Assembly: GCA_025998475.1 (NCBI GenBank)
Contig: BNVZ01000029.1
Span: 1 to 12,256, forward strand
Length of the DNA: 12,256 nt
Direction of reading: 5' to 3'
From: Endomicrobiia bacterium
Lineage (GTDB): Bacteria; Elusimicrobiota; Endomicrobiia; Endomicrobiales; Endomicrobiaceae
This document shows positions 1 to 6,030 of the stretch, piece after piece. A program made the translations under genes and the position numbers. The notes beneath the pieces are model-generated. The model did not search any database. It was not told where the DNA came from and saw only the letters and a list, made by a program, of their open reading frames with translations. Positions within the stretch are counted from its first letter, which is position 1. Each line of letters begins with the position of its first letter.

Positions 1-122
1 AAAGGTTCAAAATAGTCTAAAGAATAGATAAGTAATAGCAAAAGACGCTTTGGACTGCGATTTAACTTGGGTTTCAGGTATTTGTAATTCTAAAATTTAA
101 TACTTAGTTGTGCAAGAGGTCT
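1..122 (+). mobile_element. 3' end of an IS5-family insertion sequence, cut by the window edge
   Basis: This stretch is nearly identical to the reverse complement of 4283-4405, the 3' end of the fuller IS copy in this window. Read on the plus strand it encodes the conserved C-terminal motif RRFGLRFNLGFRYL followed by a stop, which is typical of IS5-family DDE transposases. Stop codons upstream (around 16-50) show that the gene is dead. The outer end, TTGTGCAAGAGGTCT at 108-122, is the terminal inverted repeat. The rest of the element lies left of the window. Its orientation is opposite to the other two copies. Confidence 0.85.
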
Positions 123-149
123 ATTGTAGAAGTTGGGTTGACCATAAAT

Positions 150-935
150 TCAGCGCTCTTTTATTCTGCTTACAGGTATAACATAAGGTTTATCTGAAAT
201 TGGATTTGTTTTTACAACAACCGTCGTATCGTAAACTCTTTCAATATCTTTATAATTTAAAACTTCTTCAGGCGTTCCACAATTGCAAATCTCTCCGTTT
301 TCCATTAGAATAAGTTTGTTACAAAATTCTCCAGCAGCATTCAAATCGTGTAAAGTTAAAATTACAGTCTTATTATACTTTTCATTTAAATCTCTTAGAA
401 TTTCCAAGAGTTTATTTTGGCTGCCAATATCTAAATGCGATGTAGGTTCGTCAAAAACAATGATATCAGTCTCTTGCGCCAAAACTTGCGCTATTAAAAC
501 TCTTTGCTTCTCACCTCCGGAAAGTGCATTAATTTTTCTTTCAGCAAAATCTATTATATGTAAAAAATCCATAACTTTTTTTACGATGGCGTAATCACTG
601 TCTGAAGGTATTTTAAAGATATTCATATAAGGATATCTACCAAACATTATAAATTCATAGACTGTAAAAGGTAATGAAGTGTCTACATATTGTGGTAAAA
701 AAGATATTGTTTTAGCGAAATCTTTTTTTGCAAAAAAATTAACGTTCTTGTTATCTATAAATATATTTCCCAAATACGGCTTAATTAGTTTACAAAGAAC
801 TTTTAAAAGAGTACTCTTCCCGGCTCCGTTTTTTCCTATTATACCGAAAAAATCTTTACTACCTATATTGCATGAAATTTTTTTTAAAACAGTTCTATTT
901 AAGTAACCAGCTGAAATATTTTCTATATGTATCAT
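150..935 (-). CDS. btuD: Corrinoid/iron-siderophore-type ABC transporter ATPase (BtuD-like)
   Basis: This is the cytoplasmic ATPase that would power corrinoid import with the permease encoded just upstream. In its 261 residues the full ABC set is visible: Walker A GKNGAGKST at about 34-42, a Q-loop region near LPQYVDT, signature LSGGEKQRV, Walker B IIVFDEPTSHLD and the H-loop histidine in TLHD. The length is normal for the FepC/BtuD family. Its ATG overlaps the permease stop codon as ATGA, so the two are probably translationally coupled. The family also serves ferric siderophores and heme. The corrinoid assignment rests on the cobO neighbour and the BtuF-like binding protein. The stop codon lies 28 bp from the IS end at 1-122. 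Confidence 0.9.
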   Translation of the reverse strand: MIHIENISAGYLNRTVLKKISCNIGSKDFFGIIGKNGAGKSTLLKVLCKLIKPYLGNIFIDNKNVNFFAKKDFAKTISFLPQYVDTSLPFTVYEFIMFGRYPYMNIFKIPSDSDYAIVKKVMDFLHIIDFAERKINALSGGEKQRVLIAQVLAQETDIIVFDEPTSHLDIGSQNKLLEILRDLNEKYNKTVILTLHDLNAAGEFCNKLILMENGEICNCGTPEEVLNYKDIERVYDTTVVVKTNPISDKPYVIPVSRIKER

Positions 936-1927
936 GCAATACTATTCTCCCTTTTCAACAGTAAAAAAACAAAAAAAGAACCACCAATTATATTTGTAAT
1001 TACTCCTACAGGTATTACCATAGGCTTAAATAAGATTCTTGCGAGGGTATCGCACGTCAATAAAAAAAATGCACCTGCAAAAGCAGAAACAGGTATTAAA
1101 ATCATATTATTTGTACCAACAATCTTTCTCATTATATGAGGTGTAATTAAACCAACAAAGCCTATAATACCGCAAACTGAAACCGTCGCTGCTGTTATAA
1201 AAGAAGCTGTAAGAAATAAAAACTTTATACTTCCTTCAATATTTATCCCTAATGTTCTAGATTTTTCACCACCCAAAGATACGGCGTTGATAATATTTCC
1301 TGATAAAGATAAGACTACTGAGCCTAAAATTACAATAATCGCAACAAATAAAATCATCCTTTCATCAAATATTGAAAGAGTACCTATAAGCCAGGCAAAA
1401 GCAGATTGAATATTGGTGGCTGGAGACAATGCAAATATTAGCATAACTGCCGCCGAAAACATATAACTTGTAATGACACCTGACAAAACCATAGAGTTTG
1501 AACCAAATCTTTTGTACATACTAAGCAAATATACAATTAGTGTAGAAAACAAACTTCCTAAAAAAGCACAAACCGTAACAAAAAAACTCGTTACGGTCGC
1601 AAGTCCTGAAATAAAAGCTACTGCAACGCCAAAAACAGCACCGCTTGAGACGCCCAAAGTAAAAGGATCGGCTAAAGGATTTTTTAATATTCCCTGGAAA
1701 ACACATCCACTTACCGCAAGTCCTGCACCTGTAATACAAGCCATAATAGAATGCGGAAAACGTACATGTCTGATTATTGAGGTTGTAGTTTCATCTACGC
1801 TATTACCAAATAACGCTTTTACTGCATCAATACAAGATATGTCAACTGTACCACTTATTAAAGAAAATAAAAATGCGACAACAACTAAAACCAACATGAG
1901 TATATATGCGCACTTTTTATTTACCAT
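932..1927 (-). CDS. btuC: Corrinoid ABC transporter permease, FecCD family (BtuC-like)
   Basis: This inner-membrane permease should form a dimer that moves corrinoid delivered by BtuF, driven by BtuD. From the chosen start it has 331 residues and about ten hydrophobic segments. FecCD-family landmarks are present: GCVFQGILKNPLADPFTLG in the first third, GFVGLITPHIMRKIVG, and a C-terminal stretch with DTLAR and IPVGVITNIIGG. I start it at the ATG at 1927, giving MVNKKCAY, because a GGGG lies about 9 nt upstream and the overlap with btuF is then only 11 bp. In-frame ATGs at 1957 and 1942 are possible but would add residues unlike the usual N-terminus. The substrate is inferred from the neighbours. 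Confidence 0.9.
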   Translation of the reverse strand: MVNKKCAYILMLVLVVVAFLFSLISGTVDISCIDAVKALFGNSVDETTTSIIRHVRFPHSIMACITGAGLAVSGCVFQGILKNPLADPFTLGVSSGAVFGVAVAFISGLATVTSFFVTVCAFLGSLFSTLIVYLLSMYKRFGSNSMVLSGVITSYMFSAAVMLIFALSPATNIQSAFAWLIGTLSIFDERMILFVAIIVILGSVVLSLSGNIINAVSLGGEKSRTLGINIEGSIKFLFLTASFITAATVSVCGIIGFVGLITPHIMRKIVGTNNMILIPVSAFAGAFFLLTCDTLARILFKPMVIPVGVITNIIGGSFFVFLLLKRENSIA

Positions 1928-2771
1928 TAAATATATCCCCATATACAGCGTTTGCAAGTACTTCTACGCCTTTTGCGAAAGTCAATGGCGTGGGCGTAAA
2001 CATGCTGTCAGAATCGATTATAAAAATTCTATTGTTTTTTACAGCGCTTATCATTTTATATTTGCGCCAATTTTGTATTTCTTCGCTGTTAATACGTCCC
2101 ATATTCACAAACATTATAATATCAGGATTACGTTCAATAACATCTTCCGTATTAACAAACGGATATCGTGCATCAATGTTTTTATATATATTTATTGTTT
2201 TTGTATAGTGATTGTAATCATTCATAAAACTTCTGCTGCCTGCCGTACATAACGGTTTCAATTCTATCTCCCAAAACAATTTTGTCTCTTTAACGCTTTC
2301 TAATTTATTATAAATTTTTTCTACCAAATATTTTGCCTTATCTATTATTTTTTTTGCTTCTTTTGTCCTATCAAGTTTTTCTGAGAGATTATAATAATTA
2401 GTGCATATATCATTAAAACTCTCTGCCATTTCAACGACATACACTTCATAACCAAGACGCCTGAGTTTTTCAACCGCTCTTTCATCATTACCATCTTTAG
2501 TGGCAATAATTAAGTCAGGATTAAGTAAAGCTATTTTTTCTATATTCGGTTCTAAAAACGTGCCTGTAATTTCTTTTTTTATTATTCCTTTAGGACAGTA
2601 ACTTGTTATGCCTTTTACAAACTGTTCCTCACCCAATTCGTAAAGACTTTCTGTAACTGATGGCGCCAATGAAATAATACGTTTATACTCTTTTGCGCAC
2701 AAATTATTTGCAAAAAGAAATAATATTACGACAATGCAAATTTGTTGTAATTTTTTAATTTTAAATTTCAT
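1917..2771 (-). CDS. btuF: Periplasmic corrinoid-binding protein (BtuF-like)
   Basis: This is a 284-residue substrate-binding protein of the BtuF/FhuD type (cluster A-II). It begins with a signal peptide: lysines at 2-7, a hydrophobic run ending near residue 25, and probable cleavage after LCA. The cysteine there does not form a good lipobox, so a soluble periplasmic form is likelier than a lipoprotein. Family features follow: RIISLAPSVTESLYELG near the mature start, NPDLIIA, a long central helix, then WEIELKPLCTAGSRSFMND and VIERNPDIIMFVN. It starts 7 nt after the cobO stop codon with no clear Shine-Dalgarno sequence, so coupling to cobO is likely. It would capture corrinoid for the BtuC/BtuD importer. 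Iron-chelate binding is the alternative. Confidence 0.88.
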   Translation of the reverse strand: MKFKIKKLQQICIVVILFLFANNLCAKEYKRIISLAPSVTESLYELGEEQFVKGITSYCPKGIIKKEITGTFLEPNIEKIALLNPDLIIATKDGNDERAVEKLRRLGYEVYVVEMAESFNDICTNYYNLSEKLDRTKEAKKIIDKAKYLVEKIYNKLESVKETKLFWEIELKPLCTAGSRSFMNDYNHYTKTINIYKNIDARYPFVNTEDVIERNPDIIMFVNMGRINSEEIQNWRKYKMISAVKNNRIFIIDSDSMFTPTPLTFAKGVEVLANAVYGDIFNGK

Positions 2772-2778
2772 TTTATTG

Positions 2779-3294
2779 TCAATACTCTATGCCCTTTCTG
2801 GATTGAATTCCTCTGTTGTGGGGATGTTTAATTTCTTTCATCTCTGTAACCAAATCTGCCGCATCAATCAACGCCCAAGAAGCACTTCTGCCTGTTACTA
2901 TTACATCTGATTTCTGAGATAATTGCTTAACAAACGTAATAAACTCATTTTCGTCTATAAATTTATCTCTTAACGCAATAGTAAATTCTTCTAAAACAAT
3001 TAAGTCGTACTTCTTATTGTTATCTGCAATCTCTTTTATTTTTCTCATTGCCACAGCGCATTGTGTTATTACTTCTTCAGGGCTTATGCCTTTAACACAA
3101 TTAGGATGTTCTTTTGCAAAGGAAAAAAAATCTAAATTATCTAATTTAGTTAAAATTTTCTGTTCTCCATAAAAACTTTCACTTTTAAATAATTGTATTA
3201 AGCAAACTTTAAAGCCATGTCCTAAAGAACGAAGTATCTGTCCCATGGCAGCAGTGGTTTTCCCCTTGCCGTTTCCTGTATTTATAATTATCAT
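2779..3294 (-). CDS. cobO: Corrinoid adenosyltransferase (CobO/CobA/BtuR family)
   Basis: This cytoplasmic enzyme transfers the adenosyl group of ATP to reduced corrinoid to form the coenzyme form. Its 171 residues match the short form of the family. The phosphate-binding loop GNGKGKTT is at residues 7-14, followed by AAMGQILRSLGHGFKV. Later come LIVLEEFTIAL, VTGRSASWALIDAADLVTEM and KHPHNRGIQSRKGIEY at the C-terminus, which is the signature ending of this family. A GGAG lies 8 nt before the ATG. It leads the import operon cobO-btuF-btuC-btuD, which fits salvage of imported corrinoid, since no intact biosynthetic cob/cbi gene is in the window. I saw no riboswitch upstream. Confidence 0.93.
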   Translation of the reverse strand: MIIINTGNGKGKTTAAMGQILRSLGHGFKVCLIQLFKSESFYGEQKILTKLDNLDFFSFAKEHPNCVKGISPEEVITQCAVAMRKIKEIADNNKKYDLIVLEEFTIALRDKFIDENEFITFVKQLSQKSDVIVTGRSASWALIDAADLVTEMKEIKHPHNRGIQSRKGIEY

Positions 3295-3297
3295 AAA

Positions 3298-3668
3298 GTA
3301 CTCTCCGTGGCGACAAACGCATGAAAGGTTATATGTTTGCTAATTGTTGTCATTGTCGTTCCATTACCGCCTTTTTTTTGCAAAAATTGGGAATTAGATG
3401 CCTCTACAACTGCTATTGCCTTCTCTCTGTTTTGTGTTGTTAATTCCCCTTTCTTTGAAAAGGGTGGCCGGACAAGTCCGCCATGTTATGAGAACGACAA
3501 TCGCAAACCACCGTATGTATGTTGCAAGATAGAGACATTTTCATCTCTTTTTCCATCTCCTTTTGCGGTCATAATTATTGACATAATAGGAAACAGAAAA
3601 ATGGTAGCATCTTTTGAACATATAAGATTTTCATGAGAGATTGGCAGAGGCGTTAAAGTTAAATACAT
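3298..3668 (-). pseudogene. Decayed reading frames upstream of cobO, possibly a cbiZ-like remnant
   Basis: Minus-strand reading gives two fragments in different frames. The upstream one (3668-3486) includes IMTAKGDGKRDENVSILQ followed by TYGGL. The downstream one (about 3470-3298) includes HGGLV, then LTTQNREKAIAVVEA and NGTTMTTI. The order and spacing loosely recall the adenosylcobinamide amidohydrolase CbiZ (a TA..MENVSI block, an NGG block, TEAK, and TGTGTD), an enzyme that would fit next to cobO and btuFCD. The resemblance is from memory and weak, and no key motif is intact. A palindromic CGGACAAGTCCG lies between the fragments. It may instead be an unrelated decayed gene or ordinary intergenic DNA. 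Confidence 0.35.
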
Positions 3669-3672
3669 ATCG

Positions 3673-3832
3673 ACGTTTTAAATTAGTTTACTATAGCAAA
3701 ATTCGCCACCGTCGCCGTGAAAATGGGAGTCCATATTAAAAACAGCTGGATCCCGAGTAAATCAGAAATTGCTACAAGAGACAAATGATATACAGCATCT
3801 TTTGTTCGTTTTTCACAGTGCAACATAGAAAA
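3673..3832. other. Decayed intergenic stretch with an imperfect palindrome
   Basis: No convincing frame is seen on either strand. At 3725-3754 there is an imperfect inverted repeat, GGGAGTCCA and TGGATCCC around a 13-base loop, with one bulged base. It resembles the dispersed palindromic intergenic repeats (GGGAATCCA types) found in many bacterial genomes. No function can be assigned. Confidence 0.4.
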
Positions 3833-4281
3833 TTAATTTGCTGTCTCCTTGCCGGACTGATTAACCTGATTTTGATCATCAAAAGACGGTATATTTGCAA
3901 TATGCTTATACAAATATAAAAAGAATCAAAAGAATTACAGCTGCCCCTATCACAAAAACAATTAATTTTTTTAACGTTAACTACTGCACATCTAAGAGAC
4001 TCTCTTTTTTTACTTAATTTAGATAGAGAATCTAAAGAATTTTATAGTCATCAAGGTTACGTTCATCTGCATCGTATCTTTCAATTAATTCTTCGGGATC
4101 AAAACCTAGATATTTAGCGTAAAATCTCACAAAACTCTTATAAAAATAGACTTTCGCAAAAAAAACGCTCATGTCGCCTTCTTCTATTGCAGAAAAATAT
4201 TTTTCTTGAACTTTAACAGTGTTACGAACATTGACAAGAGAAACATTCATTTGCTCACGTTTTTCTTCTGATTACCTTCGC
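3833..4281 (-). pseudogene. rodZ: rodZ-like remnant (helix-turn-helix plus membrane segment), frameshifted and cut at its 5' end
   Basis: RodZ is a membrane-anchored cell-shape protein that links MreB to the envelope. The N-terminal domain is clear at 4250-4032: YFSAIEEGD, then VRFYAKYLGFDPEELIERY matches the RodZ-type HTH (AIEEGD..., YAKYLGLDPEE). A stop at 4032 ends this frame. Continuing in shifted frames comes a basic stretch (KLSKKRESLRC), a hydrophobic segment LIVFVIGAAVILLILFI, and then a hydrophilic tail PSFDDQNQVNQSGKETAN before a stop at 3833. At least two frameshifts are needed to join these, so no full protein can be made. No DUF4115-like periplasmic domain is seen. The 5' end abuts the IS element at 4283-5330. 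The gene originally followed lolA. The 72-residue HTH piece alone could still be translated. Confidence 0.75.
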
Positions 4282-4660
4282 TAGACCTCTTGCACAACTT
4301 GAATATTAAATTTTAGAATTACAAATACCTGAAACTCAAGTTAAATCGCAGTCCAAAGCGTCTTTTACGGTTTTCTGTATCTATTCTGTACTATTTTGAA
4401 CCTTTTAACAAATACTTTAATGTTTTCTACTATAATCATCTGATAAATCTTTCTATTTAACTCCTTATCTTCTTTTGTCAGTGGGTGTTTCTTTGATCTC
4501 TTTTTGGGAACTAGTGTGTTTGTATGTATTTTGCCTAAGGCCTACTAAATTGTAGTTGCCATGTATCTTATTGTCTTTCTTTGCATAAATACATGCCTAC
4601 TAAAATAAACCAAAATCGTGCTCCTTGCCCTATTATCGCTGTGCATATTACTTGCTTGCC

Positions 4661-4779
4661 TTTAATTTAACTACTACCAACGGTTATTGTATGTCTATTA
4701 TTCTTTTCGCTAAACCACTTTTAATTTAACTACTACCAACGGTTATTGTATGTCTCTTATTCTTTTCGCTTTCGCCACT
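4661..4779. repeat. Tandem duplication, unit 59-60 bp, two copies, inside the dead transposase
   Basis: The units are 4661-4719 and 4720-4779. They share tttaatttaactactaccaa and the next 30 bases with one mismatch, then differ slightly at the end. On the minus strand each unit encodes EKN(K/N)RHTITVGSS and a stop, so one unit is a duplication of part of the transposase frame that other family members do not have. Confidence 0.9.
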
Positions 4780-4913
4780 TTCGCTGTTTTTTTTAGGTCT
4801 TTGTATCAATCTCTAGCATAATTACTGCTACTTCTACTTCTAGCGCTTTGTTTATCAATACCTATTCCCATCTAGTATATTCCCCACTACTCATTAATGC
4901 TTCTTGTGCATAC

Positions 4914-5113
4914 TCTATGTCTATATCCACAACTTTTGCTGACATTGTAACTGTCTGCGATAATATGTCAGAATACTCTATCAACCTTTAGGCACAACTT
5001 TTGCTGACATTGTCTCCTACGATAATTATGTCCTAATACCCTATGTCTATATCCACAACTTTTGCTGACATTGTAGCTATCTCTTGTGACAATATGTTTA
5101 GGTATTGCCCTAA
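4914..5113. repeat. Tandem array, unit about 61-65 bp, three diverged copies, inside the dead transposase
   Basis: The core CACAACTTTTGCTGACATTG begins at 4928, 4993 and 5054, with similar flanking sequence (ctatgtctatatc before the first and third). The first and third copies are closest. On the minus strand the core corresponds to the HTH region of the transposase (YNVSKSCG), so the array is an internal amplification of that part of the gene. The truncated copy at the right edge has the core only once, at 11933. Confidence 0.85.
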
Positions 5114-5340
5114 AGTATTCAAACATCATCTTTACAATATTCTCTGTACTCAATTTTCTCTTTGCTCACCTACTTGCCCTATCTTTTCTTACTCCTTGCT
5201 ATCCTTTGTTTTATCAAATGCTTTCTTTACTCCCATTAATACTAAACCCATTCCATCTGACCCGCATGCTTTCTTTTTCTGTTTCATAGTACTTCTATTG
5301 TACTTTTATATGTTAGTTATTAAGAGGTCTAATGTATCCC

Positions 5341-6030
5341 CTAATTGAGTTTTATTACTTCAACTTCATTAGATACATTTAATTTAAATATATTTTTATC
5401 CAGTGGAGGATTAACCGTATAGCTCTTAAATATAATTTCTACTTTTGTTCCATCCGACTCCAAAACAGTCTTACACGGACACATAGTAGCTTTTGAAATA
5501 TATATTTTTATAGTCTGGCCATTATTTTTTAAAGACTCAACTCTAATAACGATATACTTCTCATCTTCGCCGCCGAAACTTATCTTGTTTGTTTTTTTTA
5601 TTTCTCTCCAGCTACTTCCAAAACTAACAATGGTCACAGGTGTAAAATCATCGTCAATTACATTCTTCCATTTATCAATTATTGCCTGTCCGTTATCGGG
5701 AGTATAAGTTGTTATATTTTTGCCGTCAATATATATATATTGCTTCTGAGGCGTTTTTTTATCTATATAAATACTTCCAGGTTTTTTTAAATAAATCGTT
5801 CCTGACATTTTTTGTTTTTCTTTTGTAGATTTAAAAAATATACTTTGTGTATAATCCGCCTTCAAAGTATTGATTTTTTTATCTGCTTCCTCCATTTTAA
5901 GAAGTAGAGAGGGAAGTTTGTCAGTAGATGTTTGAGCAAAACCCAAAGAAAAAACAAAAATCTCCATAAGAACAACCAACCCTGCCAAAAATGCTAATTT
6001 ACTTCTCGATAAAAAAGCTTCTTTTTTCAT
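5341..6030 (-). CDS. lolA: Outer-membrane lipoprotein carrier protein LolA family
   Basis: LolA carries lipoproteins across the periplasm from the LolCDE complex to the outer membrane, so its presence indicates a diderm cell. The 229-residue protein begins with a signal peptide (basic residues at 2-11, a hydrophobic core, probable cleavage after about residue 32 near GFAQT). The mature part has the family pattern: a helix MEEADKKINTLKADYTQSI, then GTIYLKKPGSIYID, and later TIVSFGSSW and a C-terminal strand region. The length is typical. Its ATG overlaps the ftsK stop codon as ATGA, so it is coupled to ftsK. The IS element begins 10 bp after its stop codon. No LolB or LolCDE gene is in the window. 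Confidence 0.85.
   Translation of the reverse strand: MKKEAFLSRSKLAFLAGLVVLMEIFVFSLGFAQTSTDKLPSLLLKMEEADKKINTLKADYTQSIFFKSTKEKQKMSGTIYLKKPGSIYIDKKTPQKQYIYIDGKNITTYTPDNGQAIIDKWKNVIDDDFTPVTIVSFGSSWREIKKTNKISFGGEDEKYIVIRVESLKNNGQTIKIYISKATMCPCKTVLESDGTKVEIIFKSYTVNPPLDKNIFKLNVSNEVEVIKLN

Larger units (their letters stand above)
4319..5287 (-). pseudogene. IS5-family DDE transposase, inactivated
   Basis: Reading in shifting frames on the minus strand recovers a transposase from end to end: GVKKAFDKTKDSKEERKDRT, then KLSTENIVKMMFEYFRAIPK (the usual LTLEYWREY region), YNVSKSC (HTH), LIQRPKK (after the DATE aspartate motif, itself lost), RHTITVGSS, KQVICTAIIG, KEHDFGLF, KIHTNTLVPKKRSKKHPLTK, VENIKVFVKRFKIVQNRY (with the catalytic-type glutamate) and RRFGLRFNLSFRYL at the end. 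The first aspartate and the usual DKGYQG second aspartate are gone. Many stops and frameshifts are present, plus two internal tandem duplications. Recognition of the family is from the C-terminal motifs, which are strong. Confidence 0.85.
4283..5330 (-). mobile_element. Full-length but degenerate IS5-family insertion sequence
   Basis: The element is 1048 bp long, bounded by AGACCTCTTGCACAAC at 4283-4298 and the inverted TTAAGAGGTCT at 5320-5330. The outer nine bases of the two ends match perfectly. The better preserved 5' end of the copy at the right edge extends the match to at least twelve bases. The length and a single transposase frame fit the IS5 family. The flanks read CTAG on one side and CTAA on the other if the outermost bases are counted as target, compatible with the YTAR/TA target preference of this family. 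It lies 10 bp after the lolA stop codon and at the 5' edge of the rodZ remnant. Confidence 0.85.

Noticed and set aside
1473..2252. Plus-strand open frame of 259 codons opposite btuC and btuF
   Set aside because: It is antisense to two clearly recognised genes and has no family features of its own.
3295..4031. Cobalamin riboswitch upstream of cobO
   Set aside because: I looked for the B12-box-like conserved segment on the minus strand and found nothing resembling it. The region reads as gene debris.
4914..5113. Evenly spaced repeats as a possible CRISPR array or iteron origin
   Set aside because: The units are tandem without distinct spacers, there are only three, and they lie within the transposase coding sequence.
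5043..5348. Plus-strand open frame of 101 codons, also found as a similar frame at 11973-12248
   Set aside because: It is the antisense of the IS5-family transposase 5' region. The minus strand gives recognisable transposase motifs, and the repetition comes from the IS copies.
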